Shown: positions 11,395-24,500, counted from the stretch's first letter. The stretch: 64,000 nt of DNA from Rhizoclosmatium globosum (GCA_002104985.1 MCGO01000094.1:62001-126000), one strand, 5' to 3'. Notes: a model not told the origin generated them from the letters alone. A program made the numbers and translations.

Positions 11395-13821
11395 TCATTT
11401 CCTCAAGTTCCGTCTTTCTATTTTATGCTTCTCTGCTTTCTCTTGCAAGTCATCGATTACTTCTTTCATAAACACACGCATGGCTCTGATTTCCAACAAC
11501 GACCCAAACTGAGGAGTATCCAGCCTTTCACCATTCTAGAACGCGATGAGATGAAATAATGCTACTGAAAATGAAAACATACCACAATAGCCGTTTTAAC
11601 CAAATCAGGACTTCGAATATGGTTGTGATGTAATGCAACAGAAACAGCCCGCAGTCACAATAATTTAGTTGGTCTTGTACTTTTGCATATTTTACAAACG
11701 ATCTCTGGGAGCTAATATCTGGAATCACTTTCGATAGGTCGAGTTGGAGTTTATCTTTTGCTTCTTCCAAAAGGTACAACATGAGATATTTGCCAACATT
11801 CGGATGTGATCCTCTGAGTGAATCGAAAATAAATACACGGCATCTGTGCGTAACACACGTTAGACATTAAAGTTGAGACCGAAAACCAAGCTCAACTCAT
11901 CATCAACATTACTAGCTGGAACGTCTTCAGTCGCATCAGACGGAACATTACTTCCACCAACTTCCACAAATTGGTTATGATACTTCCTCAAAAGCGCCCC
12001 AGGATTCCAAATCACAGCCAAATACCAGTGCACACGTTCATTAATGGGAACCACAAGAAACCGCTTCGAAAATATATTAATTGTCTTTGTCCACCTCTTG
12101 ACTTTCATAAACGTTTCCGGGATTGAAACTCTCCTGTTTGTTAAAAAACCTATCAGTCAACCCACATTCATCCTGATAAAAAAAACACCCTCACCCGATC
12201 GTGCCGTCTTCCCGTGTACTAAGCGACTGATAAAAGAAGGTGTTGAAGATATGAAACGTATCGTTGGTTTTCGTTGCGTATGTGTTGGTTGTCCATCGGA
12301 TATAAAATTCAATGAGGGAGTCGTTCAAGAATTCTCCTTCTTTGAGGCGGTCAATGTCTTCGGCGTGTAACGTGACGAGGTTCATTCCTTTCGCGGGGTA
12401 TATGAGCGCAACGCTTTTAGGAGGGGAGGATGGAGGTGGTGGAGGGGATGGGACTGTTTCTAAGGGTTTTGAGGGTGGTTCTAGCGGTTTTTGTTTAGGG
12501 TGTGATGAATTTGAACCGGATTTTTGGAGTATTGGCGTTGAGGTTTCTATCGTTCCGTTTCTTGTTTGTGAGGATACAGTATCTCGTGATTGTGGCTTCG
12601 CAGTTTCAACATAAAGAGACGATGATTCCCGGCCGGCTTTGAATATGGCACGGTACTGAATAACATCATTGGCTTCCAAACTTTGTTCCACACCCAACTC
12701 CACGAGAAACTGCTTTGACTCTTTGCTATTATGGAACATGAATATATAGAGCGACTGGTTGATTTCTAGTTGAATCATTCCTTCACTTCGAGTTGACCCG
12801 TTCATTACTTTCATCTATGATACGACTTTGCGTTAACACTTTATCAGACGAGACGGCTGAATACCTTTGATTTGTCTTTATCTGAACGAATCGCGAGCTT
12901 TCGTTGTGAGCCATCAGGAAGAACAACTTCAACAGCTTTTCCGCCGCGCACTAGATCTGTCAGCCTTATCGCTATGGGACCATGATTCATGCTTTGAACG
13001 TATTCGGTTCGCCCTTCTGCTGAGTATAAAACTGCAGTGCACTGAAGCGTTGAATGGGAGACAAGATTCTTTCCTTTCATAACTGCTTGCTTCGTCAACG
13101 TATTGATTTTCCCAGAATTCGTGGCATCCTTCCCACCGGCATCCTTTTGCTTTGGTTGCGATTTGGACAGTGGGGAATCCTTGGACCCAAACTTCCATTC
13201 TTCATAGTCTTTGAACATGTTGGAGTACTTGCAGAACGTTGAAAAATCCATAGCCGGAGAGTCTTGATGAATAATATGCTCAATAAACTGCCTTGAATCG
13301 TTGTTCTTGGCAAGTTTGACCACCATCTTAGACGCCACGGTATGAAACTCGATGATATAGAAAGGCAATGTTTCGCTTTTCAGATTAAATCCTCTGAACT
13401 GAATAAAAGTGAGACAATTGAGCTGTCAGTAATCTGGCACCAACCCTTCCCTTTTCGACATCGACGCCCGATTCGTAGTCGCCGCCATCAATGACAATGT
13501 CCAAAATGCCCAATTCGAGATTGATTTTGATTGAGCATTCGCGCGAGATGCGTCGAAAGACAACTTTGTCGTGTTTGATTGCGAACAGCGCCAAACACGA
13601 AACGGAGAAACGAGCCACTTTGATGCGCTTCGAACTCTGGTCTGGTTTGATTGGATCGATCGATTGGATTCGATTGGATTCGATTGAGTTGGGTTAGACG
13701 TGTTCAGTTTGACTGGATGCAGCGGGACAGACTGACCTGGCGACACGGCGCTTCCTCGGCGGAGACTTGTCAATCCTGTCCATTTGTGACTACTTTGCTG
13801 GCTGCCTTCACTCGTGGACAT
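11395..13821 (-). CDS. SENP6/7-like SUMO protease, copy 2
   Basis: Tandem paralog of the SUMO proteases on both sides. Exons: 13737-13821 (MSTSEGSQQSS), 13445-13641, 12865-13398, 12195-12814, 11897-12133, 11583-11843 and 11395-11535. The N-terminal half holds two PH-like modules; introns follow DKSK in the same way as in copy 3. A proline-rich linker precedes the catalytic domain: [19 protein letters not shown], His in [10 protein letters not shown], Asp in VFIFDSLRGSHP, Gln/Cys in [17 protein letters not shown] single frame break near 11620, directly after the catalytic Cys block, is needed to reach the conserved last exon (LEIRAMRVFMKE). About 690 residues. Expected to process or edit SUMO chains in the nucleus. 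Confidence 0.85.
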
Positions 13822-13919
13822 GGCACAAATAAGATCAGAAAGTGTTGTCTTGGTTCTTTTGTCCGATTATGAGCAAGAAAAAAAAAGAAATATACAGCAG
13901 TTAGATACATAAAACCAAT

Positions 13920-16678
13920 TCAGCATTCCTTCTTATTTAGATTCCTCATCTCTTCTTTGTACTTTTCGGCCTTTTCTTGGAGCTCCTCAATGGTATCCTT
14001 CATAAAGATCCGCATGGCGCGAATCTCCCTCAACGTTCCAAACTGGGCTGTATTTAACGGCTGGTCATTCTTAAGACAGATAATTAGTAAACTTCATGGA
14101 AAAAATGGAGATGTTCGTACCATAATCGCATTCTTCACCAACTCAGGACTTCGAGTGAACGTTGTAAAATAATGCAAAAGAAACAATCCGCAATCACAGT
14201 AATTCAGCTGATCCTGAACTTTTGCATATTTTACGTACGTCCTTGGCAACGTTAGGTCCGGTAGAACAGCAGATAGGTCGATTTGAAGTTTATCTTTAGC
14301 TTCCACCAGAAGATAGGACATGAGATTCTTTCCAACATTTGGATGTGATCCTCTCAAAGAGTCGAAAATAAACACCGCACAGCTATCGGAAATATAATTG
14401 TCGTCAGTGAAATATCGATTGAGCATGAAGGCAACTCAACTCATCATCCCCAATTTTCGAGGAATTCCTATTGGCATTATCTTCCTCCGTGACAATATCG
14501 ATAATCATATCATCCGGCAAGGATTCATCAACAACAATAACATCCTTCTCCCTCTCCTTTCTCGCCTTCTCCTTCTCCATCCGCCGATACTTATTTAAAA
14601 GCGCTCCTGGATTCCAAATCACAGCCAAATACCAATGCACACGCTCATTAATCGGAACCACCAGAAACTTTTTCGAAAACACATCCACTTTCTTTGTCCA
14701 CGACTTCACTTTCCCAAACGTCTCTTCAATATTCAGTTTCCTATTTTTTCAAAAACCAAGTCAGTAAATACAAAAAACTCAAGAGAGGGACCGTCTCTCT
14801 CCTCACCCAACACTTCCATCTTCCCGTGTCGTGAGTGATTGATAAAAGAACGTGTTGAAGATGTGAAACGAATCTTGGGTTTTCATGGAATATGTGTTTG
14901 TAGACCATCGTATGTAAAACTCAATCAGCGAGTCGTTGAGGAATTCACCCTCCTTCAGACGATCGATATCCTGAGTGTGTAGAGTTACGAGGTTTGCGCC
15001 TTGTGCTGGATATATGATTGCGACTTCGTTTCGGGCGATTGGTTTCGGTGTTATGGTTATTGGTTTTGGTTTTTGAAGGGGAGGAGGGTCGGGTAGTTTT
15101 ATGAAAGGTTTTGGCTGAATTTGTAGAGGTGGGGCAGGTTTTGGTGTGTTGAATTGGTGTACAGGTAATGCCGCGAATCCAGACTTTGGTTTCTCTATAG
15201 CAGGGCTAGAACCCGTTGATATCGATACAGGATGCCCAAAATTGATCTGAAGAGGAGTATTTGACGGTAGAGGAATACTTGGCTTTGGTTTCACATCATC
15301 CTTTCGCCAGAGCGTTGATGTATTCCGTAACAGTTCTGTCTTCTTCGCAGGCGAACTATCGCAATCAACAGAGATAGTTTCGTGATTTGATTTGATCGGT
15401 CGAATGGACGTGGCTTGAATAATGGATTTAAGTGAAGTAATAGTTGGCTTCTTGGGATTCTTTTCACGAAAAGCACGAAGCGCCTCGAGATGTTTTTGGA
15501 ATGAACCATTTCCTATCGACAAGTCGTTTTTCATTCCCAAATGCGCCATGAACTTCATGTTGGACGTATTAGCTTTCTCGTACAAGAATACCCAAGATGA
15601 ATTTGACTTAAACAGTTGTAGAGCAGCAAGAGTAGTTTCGCCCGTGCGAAACGCCTTCATCTGTTCAAACAAAGCTAAATCATGACACACAAGCAAAAGC
15701 CACCAAACAACATTCTTACATTTTCACTCTTCACACGGAAAGTATGCAATATACTGCCTTGAAACTGCAACATTACTGGTGGACTCGTTTCAATAACGCT
15801 CAGTTTGAGGGGCCCATCGAATATCATTTGTACGGTTCCATTTATCAGTTGAATCAATCCCTCACACACAAGGCTGTCGCCTATACTGAACCCAGTCACT
15901 GGCTCAATCACTTCCCATTCAATTCGAGCTGCTGGTTTGACATCTTTCAAGACTATTTCCTCGTCATCGCTGACCAAACTAATAGGTTCAGGTGCTGAAT
16001 CCACACTCGACGGTGCCGTAATACTCGTGAAATGGTCCAAATATTCGCCAAAAGTAGACGAGCTCATGCTTTTCAGATCGTCACCAGACAATCCAACTCC
16101 ATTCATAAACTGAAGTGCTGATGGACTCGATTTGAACTGCAAAACAAGAATCCAATCTTTCCCCGTGATTTCTATCATCCCCGTCGGTGAAGACGGTGTG
16201 TATAGAACTCGTATCTAATAGTAATGGCATAAATCGATACGGAACGTTTCAACTGCACACATACCTTGCTTTTGTCAATCTTGAACGAATACTTCTTATT
16301 GGCACCAATCTTTATGTTCATCACGTTTCCATCACTTCGAAGAACGATATCCCCAGTTTCCTTGCCATGGCGTGTAAGAGACCTTCCCCGAACAGTCAGT
16401 GCTCCAGTACACTGAAGAGACGCCCATTCTGGCGGAGTATCACGACCGTGGGACGTCTTTGGCCGCTTTTGGTCAGGTTCTAAGAGAGAATGAGCGATTG
16501 AAAACTTGGGAAAGGAGGGCAAGATACCATCGACGCTCCATTGATCCGGGGAGGACCTTGGCTTTTCTGGAAATCCTAATCGCTGGTGTATTGCATTTGT
16601 TGAATGATTCTGTTTCTGTGAATGTAGTTTCGAGAGTTGACGCGAGGCTTCGGCGGGTGGGATGTAGTTCGGAGGCAT
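13920..16678 (-). CDS. SENP6/7-like SUMO protease, copy 3, intact
   Basis: Complete paralog of 824 residues with no frame break. Exons 16265-16678, 15720-16214, 14807-15660, 14441-14740, 14121-14382 and 13920-14069 add up to a whole number of codons. ATG at 16678 gives MPPNYIPPAEASRQL. Two PH-like repeats (around residues 80-170 and 210-320), a Ser/Pro-rich linker ending in proline-lysine repeats, then the C48 domain from about residue 510: [11 protein letters not shown], His in [13 protein letters not shown], Asp in VFIFDSLRGSHP, Gln and Cys in [16 protein letters not shown]. An acidic insert (VDESLPDD) lies between the His and Asp blocks, the usual split architecture of SENP6/7 and Ulp2. 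It is the reference copy for the cluster. Confidence 0.92.
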
Positions 16679-16715
16679 TGTTTGGTGATGGTTTCTTTTT
16701 GTGTTAACGTGTTCT

Positions 16716-18445
16716 TTACTTTATTGTTTCAATTGTACTTTTGATAACTGTTCTCATTCGTCGAATATCTCGGAGGGATCCAAATGCAGCCGTGTTGATG
16801 GGCTCTCCTTTCTGTTCGGTAATGGATTAAGACAAAAGCGTAAAAATGGGTAATTGAATCGTACCAGCGCAGCCTGAGCGACCTCTTCAGATCGCTTTAT
16901 CATCAAAGAAAAATGATGCAGCAAGAACAGACCGCAATCGCAATAATTCAACTGGTCTTGTACCTGTCCGAAAATGTGAATCCAAAAAATAACAAAACAG
17001 AAACAATAAATCGTACCTTAACATTAACCACTTTTAAATCTCTCTCAACGACGACTCCCAGCTTCTCAAATGCTTCCAACCTCAGATAGCTCATCAATGT
17101 CCTTCCAACCATGAGATGCTTCCCTTGCAGCGAGTCGAATATAAGTACAGAACATCCCGACGATTCGGCCATTCCTTCGCGTGGTATTAACAGTGCTCCA
17201 GGATTCCAGACGACCGCCAGATACCAATGCAACTGCTCGTTGATGGGTACAACCAGGAACCGTTTCGTGAATAGATTCACTTTCCTCGTCCATCGATGCA
17301 CACGTTTGTAGTTTGTTTCAATGGGTATCTTTCTGCGATAAAGATGTGTGAGATTGTTTCAGAAACTCTGGTTTTGGCACCCACCTGTTGAGTTCATCGC
17401 GAGCTATCAATTGGGAATAGAAAAATGTGTTAAATACGTGAAAGTTATCTGAAGCTGGTGCAGGTGCATGCGTGTTGATTGTGTATCTATAGTCTTTGGG
17501 GTTAGTTATTGATCTTGAATCCAAGAGGATCTCCTCTACCGTATCCAAAACTCTATCAGTGTATCATTCAGAAACTGGCCTTTCTTTAATCGCGCGAGAT
17601 CTTGTTTGAATAGTGTAACAGCGTTGATTCCAGACGGTGGGTATGTAAGTACACTGTGGAAGCCTGTCATCAGAAACAAAATCTCAAATGATGAATCTCA
17701 CAATCCCTCTCGAGGCAGATCTTCAGGTCCATCGTCGTCCACTTCAGACACGGTGCCCTCCGTTTTTGTCGGCGAAAGTTTCGGACTTTCAAAGCGTTCC
17801 TTCTCGGAAACTTCGTCCCCTCGTTTCCTCTTTCTCGGTAATTCGTTGCTACTGATTTCAGTATCCTGCGTTAAACCAAGTCCAACGAGCTCCAATGATT
17901 CAATCCGCTGCAATTCTTGCACAACATCCTTCACTTGATCCCACTCCCGAACAATCTTCATGTACGCGTCGAAAGTGCTCTCACTAAATGTTCAGAGCTT
18001 TAGCTATAACGTCAATCAGAACAATCCGATCGTAACCTGAGATCAAAACATTCGCCCGCAAACTCGTCCAAGAAAACACCCCACGAAGATACTTTGGAGG
18101 AGAAACCTAATACGATAATCCCATTATCTTGAAGAGTGAAATGCAGGATTCCCTCAGTTTGTGTGCGATGGACCTGTTGGCACTATTGATAAGGGGTAAC
18201 GCTGCGAAGGGCCCAAGACACACCTTAGCTGCCGCTGGTGCCAAAGATAAGGTTTGTTGGCCTATGTGAAGGTGGACAAAGCCACGGTTGAGCGAAAGGG
18301 ACAGAGAGGGACATCCGTCTGATGTGAGCAACGCAGCGTCCGACGGGATCAACGCAAATAGAAGTGGTAGAGATAATTGTGAATGACGATTTGGTTCTTG
18401 GTTGGTGACAACTGAAGGATCTGTTTCGTCTCCTTTTGGTCGCAT
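16716..18445 (-). CDS. SENP6/7-like SUMO protease, copy 4, short form
   Basis: Fourth and shortest copy: 455 residues from eight exons (18224-18445, 18037-18173, 17702-17983, 17540-17653, 17385-17486, 17017-17332, 16865-16963, 16716-16811), all in phase. ATG at 18445 gives MRPKGDETDP. Only one PH-like module is present, followed by a charged linker with a candidate nuclear signal (RKRKRGDE). The catalytic set is complete: GQFLNDTLIEFWIR, His in QLHWYLAVVW, Asp in [11 protein letters not shown], Gln/Cys in [16 protein letters not shown]. Unlike copies 1-3 it has no intron or acidic insert between His and Asp, but has an extra intron just before QDQLNYCDCG. Sequence and introns make it the most diverged member. 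Confidence 0.88.
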
Positions 18446-19172
18446 TAGTTTTGATGGAGAAAGAAAAGAAATAAGATGACCCAAGGAAACCCCTTCCTAT
18501 TTTGAAAATAAGCTCAAATAATACTATTCGGGAGTCAGTTACAGTCGCAGAGCCAATTGCAATGCAGCAACGGAAAATTGAAAGACTCAGGAATCGCAAC
18601 AGTCTTGGCACCTACCACTTCCACAAGACCAGCGCCTCTTTCAGTCAAACTTGCGGAGGAAACACGTTTAGCAAGACAGGGTTAAAGGGAAGGTCTGTCT
18701 GGCAAGACAGGCTTAAAGACTCTCCTCCATCAACATGTAAAACGTTCCTTCAAGGCCCAGTTCAAGATGATAGGTGAATGCTATGATAAATGGAATATTA
18801 TGAAGTGATACTTGGTCTTTGTAAAAAAGAAATGGAGTTTTTCGATTGACGAGTTATTTGAGCTCTTTGTGAAGTTTGTACACCACAAAAAGTTACAGCC
18901 CCGCTCACGTGTGCCTTTATGAAAGAATTAAAAATCAAAAGGATGTACTCATATGCATTTTAATGGCAGCCGTCGACCATGTATGATTAAGGAAGATTAT
19001 GATTGGTACCTTGAATTTGTTGTCCTTCTGGTTGCACCAAAAATAACCAACTGTCAGATTTCCGCCGCGTATTCTTAACAAAGATTTAAATAAAGCAATG
19101 ATGAGTTAAAAGCGAGAGAGCATTTGGAAGATAGAGGAGAATAAATTGTAACTTATGATTCAATATCATACG

Positions 19173-19234
19173 GGCAGATGGCCGAGCGGTCCAAGGCGGT
19201 ATAGCTAAGGGGTGAAAGTGCAGCAAAATTTTTT
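19173..19234 (+). tRNA. tRNA-Leu/Ser-like 5' fragment with oligo-T (probable relic)
   Basis: The segment starting gggcagatggccgagcggtc matches the 5' acceptor and D-arm of a long-variable-arm tRNA (Leu or Ser) and contains a good A box (TGGCCGAGCGG). After about 27 nt the match stops: there is no recognisable anticodon arm, T-arm or B box. A run of seven T at 19228-19234 could end a Pol III transcript of ~60 nt. Most likely a truncated tRNA gene or the head of a tRNA-derived repeat, not a working tRNA. Confidence 0.35.
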
Positions 19235-19236
19235 TC

Positions 19237-19270
19237 GGGTGGTGCACCCAAAAAGAGGAGTGCACCACCC
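19237..19270. repeat. Inverted repeat (10-bp arms)
   Basis: gggtggtgca at 19237-19246 is the exact reverse complement of tgcaccaccc at 19261-19270, with a 14-nt loop. A third copy of the right arm core (gcaccaccca) follows near 19291. It starts two bases after the oligo-T that ends the tRNA-like fragment. Confidence 0.6.
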
Positions 19271-20894
19271 AAAACCGAACTGTGCAGTCAGCACCACCCA
19301 GCAGACCAAAGAGAGAAATGGGAATAGATAGGAGGGGTAATAAAGAAGTTGTAGACGGAAGTTGGAGGAGTTATGATGAACTGACAGGCAACAATGGGCC
19401 ACAGAAGGAAGGTGCTCAGAGACAAAGGCACGGCATCAAATATGGATGGTGCCTGTCGTATAAAGCAATAGAAGAACGAGTAGGAGTGGGGCGGACGAAA
19501 GCGTTGGGGCAAAGGGGAGGGAAGGAAAGAGAGCGTGCATGAAGGGGAAGGATGGAGAAACACGGCCAGAGGCTGAACCACCATTTTTATAGCAATAATG
19601 GCAACTTAAAGCAATCGTAAAGTCGAGTTCACTCAAGTGGAGGGACGCAGAGCACTAGAGGGTGGAAGGAGAAGGGGAGGGGTGTGAACGCACCTTTGAA
19701 GGAATTTGAAAAACAGAAAAGACTGTTCCGTTCTGAAACACACCTGCCACCTGTCCACGTCTGGCTGCATTGTACGGAATACACCCGCGCAAATCTGCAG
19801 CGCCATATCCATCGAATACATCCAACCCTAACACACTTAGACGTACGCTAACTCACTTGGACGTTCCGAGAAACCCTGTAAAGCGCGCAGCCTTCTTTTG
19901 GATCGTTGTGATTTTTCTGTTATTGAGGTGAGAAGTAGCTGGGATGATATGTGAGTGAGGATATAGTGGTGAATATGTGAGACGGATACTACAACTCCAT
20001 CACACATCGTTGTGGCAGCATTCCTCAGGCCTGTCGATTTGTGCCCAAGTGATTAAAGGTATAATAATTTCCATGGGAGTGTTTTTGTGTGAGTCCAGCG
20101 TGACAACGTCCAGGGAAACACTTTGACGAGTTGGTTGCAACCACAAAGTACTTCTACTGTTCCCCAAGAAGGGCAACCTTCAAAACTTGCACAGAATCAT
20201 TAACAGTATTTATAATTACATTGAACTTGGACTCACGCGTTCGAAAGCTTCGCGAGAGAAGTTACGTAGCTCTGAAACAGCAACGAACAATGTTGGCAAA
20301 CACCTAAAGACTCCCGTATTCGAAAACAAGATATAAAGCTTGAGCTTAGTTTATTCATGAACGCGTTGATCCCGAATTAGGCGTAGGAACGCGTCCAGTC
20401 AGTTGTCAACGCAACACATCAAATCTCGAACAGAAGCTTCCAACACGTCCCAATTAACTGACAATGTATTTCATGTGCAAATACGCGAATTGAAAAGGTG
20501 CACTGGAGTGCAGAGAGCCTGGACAGTCAAGAAGGTCCTCTGTGTATTTACTCGTTCCCGACCATCCTGACCTATACAAGCCATCAGAGTTCAAGTTGGA
20601 ACCATCAGGACTATATTTGATCGATATAAGACAGAATACACCCAATTCGGGGGTCAGATGATGGCTGGGATGGTTGGGATGGACTCAGTTGTGTTGGAAT
20701 CAAAGGAATCACGCGCCAGTCTATTCGGAATAAGCACGCGAAACAGAAAATCATGACTGATAGTGAATCGTGAGTAAAGAGGATAAGGGAGAGAGGTACC
20801 TAACTGCTTGGTTTACTCGGTATCTGCACCTGTCAAAGTACTTCCAGTCCTTCCAGTCCTTCCAGCAAACAAGGAATAGCAGCTGACTACATGT

Positions 20895-21110
20895 CTGGAA
20901 GCGATTGAATCGCGTTGAGGTAACCGAAGCACCGCTCAACTGATGTCGTGCTGAGAGGCACTACAGAGAGCATCAACAGTCTCTCAACCCAGCCACTACG
21001 GAGAATAGCCAGCAAGAAGAAAGAAACCGAGGACGAATGTAAGCATTCGTCGCTGCGGTATATGGGACAGGAGCTCAAACAGAATGACTGCGCTTTTGTT
21101 TGAAGCAGAG
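20895..21110 (-). repeat. 3' repeat of the recombinase elements, copy 1
   Basis: Read on the minus strand this ~215-bp segment matches 34300-34512 on the plus strand over most of its length, for example gcgcagtcatt, cgcagcgacgaatgcttaca, gtagtgcctctcagcacgac and caacgcgattcaatcgc. It holds a perfect 8-bp hairpin (gacgaatg/cattcgtc at 21032-21039 and 21044-21051, four-base loop) that the other copy also has. It lies ~420 bp downstream of the recombinase stop. Confidence 0.75.
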
Positions 21111-21280
21111 AAAATGAAGCGCGATTCTAGAATACTACCCAACTGGACAACTCAGACAAAATTAAGAAACAGAAACAGTTCAGAAACGCTGTCCCTTTGT
21201 GCGATATGAGAAAAATCGAAAGTTTTGAGCGAGCCGTGACCCACTGTATTTCGATAAAATCAGTTGATTGCAAAGCCCCA

Positions 21281-21510
21281 AGAACAGCGTTTTGAGCTAC
21301 AAACGGGGCCCCCAAATCCGAAAAATTTCCTTACGGCTCTTGCCTCCTTCGCGTTCGCTCATTGGCAAGAGCCGAGACTTTTTAGGTTAAGGGCCGCGCG
21401 AAAAAAGGCCCTCCAAACAGCCTCCAGAACGCTGTTCTGGCCTACAAACAGGGCCCCAAAATCCGAAAAATTTCCTTACGAGCCATCATCTCTTAAGGTT
21501 AAATGCCGCG
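21281..21510. repeat. Two-unit tandem repeat, ~145-bp period
   Basis: Segments 21281-21336 and 21426-21481 are near-identical (shared ccgaaaaatttccttacg and ctacaaac-gggcccc). The trailing parts (aggttaa...gccgcg) also recur at 21385 and 21496. Between them a stem ggctcttg/caagagcc (near 21335-21373) can form a hairpin. The array ends just past the stop codon of the recombinase gene at 21526 on the minus strand. Confidence 0.7.
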
Positions 21511-21525
21511 ATTCAAACGAAGGTT

Positions 21526-24500
21526 TTATTCAAACACAAAGTCCTTATCGTCCATACCAAACTCCGGCTTATTGTGTCGACCAAGGGATTTACTCATCTT
21601 GTACACAGAAAACGCAGCTCCTGCTTTGTAATCTGGATTCGACACAAACTCCCCTTGAACCATCTCAACCAGTTCGCCAAGACTCTTTCCCTGCTTCTCA
21701 GCGTCAGACAACAGCTTGAGTCTTTCCAGCACAATATCAATCACAGTTGTATAGTACTCATACTGTTTGTTTTTTTGTCGCCAGGCTCCTTTGTGACGCT
21801 TATTAAGCTCAACGAATGACATCACTGGGTTGAAGAAAATGTCAAATACGTCTTTCGGAGTCTTCAGGCTGCCCATGGTAGGAATAGGTGCAGTGGGAAT
21901 ATTGGTCCTTTTCTTGTCGTTGGAAGACCAAGGTCGCTCATATGTAACAGTAAACTTTCGAACTTCAGGCCGGAGGGCAAATTCAAACTTTGTCGCAGTG
22001 TCTTGTATAACAGGCACAGCTGGTAATCCGGTTGGTCGGCGGATCATATAATCTTGGACGATACGAATATCCCTCCCCATTGAAGCAACAAGCGGCACGC
22101 TTTCGACAAAAGCACCAACTCGTTCCATGTCATCAACAGATTTCAGAAACCGCTGTGCACGAGCCTTCAATGCATCGCGATCTGCATCAGCCAATTCGAT
22201 ATCAGAGACCAGCGAGCGAAGCAAGTCTTTGTGCTGCTTCAGCTCATTCTGCATTGTACCAATGTCCCGCATCAGATCATCCCGCAGAGAATTGATAACC
22301 TGACGTGTTTCTGTACCATCGCGTCTGATCTCTGCATTCACTTCATCAAAGACGACTCCATCAGCAAAAGAGACTCGCGTGATTTCTTTCCCCAACCATC
22401 GCCTCTTAACACGTTCAACACGCTCCTTCTCCTCTGCCTCTTCCTTCTCCAAAGAAGCACGCATTTGTTCTACAAACTGTTTCCACTCAGGCTTTCCAAA
22501 CAATTTATCCAACACTCTATGCATTATTTGCTCTAAGAAACAGTCAGTGAACAAAGAGTTGAAAAGTAAGACTTACGGTGGGCCCACGGCATATACGCAT
22601 CCCCCATAACTTCAAGAACAGCCATTAACTGGAGAAATGATGATCGCATCTCCTCCAGAGTAGCAACCAGGTAAGTCATGGATTTCTTCCCGTCCTCCGT
22701 GATATTTCCGTCACTGTCCTGAAACATAGGACTATTGGGATTCTTTACTTCCTCCCCTGCAGTAATGATTTCCGGAAATAGCCCCGCTTCCTTCGACAAC
22801 AGAACCTCTGGAACGGGAATGTCCCACGCGCACTTCAATGGTGGGTCACCTTCCTCCTGCCTCACAGAATACCCACCCAAAATACGCAACACACTCAGCG
22901 GAAAGTCCTTGAAGTAAGTCATAAAAACCACCTTATTCTTCTCCGCGTCACCATCACCCGTCAGCCAACCAATCGCTTCAATCTCACTCGGAGTTGCTCC
23001 ACAAGCGTACAAAAGGTAAGTTAACATCTTACGAGACAAGTGGGTTACTTTTCCTGTTGAATGAATGAGAAACAGGCAGACAAGAACTTCAGAGACGTAC
23101 CTTCTACAGACATACCAACCGACTCCAAGATTCTCTTCATCGTGTTGTAGTGTGTAGCAGACGACATGGCTTCTTCTTCAGAAGCGGCAGGGAACAGTTT
23201 CTTTTTCGCAAAAGCCGCGTATCCCTTCAGCAAGTCCTCCCACTTTGAGACGTTGCCGTACATGTGACGATCTTCGAACTCCATCAAACCCAACGTTGCC
23301 AAGACATCAAAAATGGCTATTGCGTGCTTTGCAAGGACTAGATAACGCTTGGAGTTTGACCCTTGTTCCGCCATAAGTGCCTATCAAGATGTTAAGATCA
23401 CGTTTGTATCTAAACAAAAACCTTACCCGAAGTTTAGACGCATCCAGTAACATATTAAGTACTTTCATCTGCGGCGCAAAATCCCGATCGGCAATCATGT
23501 GTGGAACACTTGGGATAATCTCAAAGTACATATCCAACCATTCCATCGCTAACAATTCCCCACTGCGGGCCAGAGTCTGATCACTGAGATTGTATTGGGC
23601 AAGGTTACGATAACCTTCCCGTTGCTGCATTCGGCCACCAGCCAGCAGTTCCAAGCGGGCTTTGAGTCGGAGATCAAAAGCCCGCGCAAACTCTTTGACA
23701 AACACCTCGATGTTTGCGTGACGATCCTTGTCAGCACTATGAATGGTCAGCATAGAACAAAAGTATAGAGACAACTTACGCTCTAGACCGATCTGCCGAC
23801 GCCTTCTTTTCAGCTTTGATGATTCGTTGGTGCATACTGCAACTGTACTTTTCATCACAACCGATCTTTGTGTCGAACTTCAGCAAACAGCGAGAAAAGT
23901 TTGCCATCCACTTGAAAGCCATGTGGGCACACACCAAAACAGACTAAACATTTTTAGACAAGATAACAAACTGTCAACCACTCACCGCCTTCTTTCCAAC
24001 CTTCTTCGCTGCTCCCGCCGCTTCGCCCCCTTCTCGTGCTTCCGCACCCGTCGCCGCTGCTCCATCCCCTGTCGCACCACCACTACCACCACCACCACAA
24101 ACTTCAGGCTCCTCCTCATCGTCTGAATCAACGACGGCTCCTGTTGGCGCTTTCTTTGATAAATTCCCACTATCATCCAAAACACACTCGTCGAACCCAA
24201 ACATGTCAGGCTTGTGCGGGTCTTGCATCGGTGCAGTCCGTAACCGAGTCAAGAAGTAGAAACCGTAAATGTCTCGAAACATATACATGTAGTCGGAACG
24301 GATCTCTGCCGCCATGGTTTCGTTTACTACCTCCACCGATTTGATCTCGTCCTCCAAGAGTTGCTGACAACACAAGTAAGCCCCAAAGTGAAGTAAATAA
24401 GAAACTCACAAAATAGCGACGGAAGTAAGAGAAAAAACTCTCGTAAGTGGAACTTGCAGGAGCCGCACCCCTCGTATTTGGAATACAAAGGCCAGCCAAA

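Larger units (their letters stand above)
18446..20894. other. Gene-poor, repeat-containing stretch
   Basis: About 2.4 kb without a convincing coding region. Short open frames exist but have no recognisable domain, splice pattern or paralog in the window. Contents seen: two short direct repeats near 18670 and 18700 (gcaagacagg-ttaaag), a tRNA-like head at 19173, a 10-bp inverted repeat at 19237-19270, and a tccttccag triplet near 20845. The stretch lies downstream of the recombinase gene at 21526-24670. Confidence 0.5.

Noticed and set aside
21264..21719. 151-codon plus-strand ORF
   Set aside because: It runs through the tandem repeat pair and antisense to the last exon of the recombinase gene.
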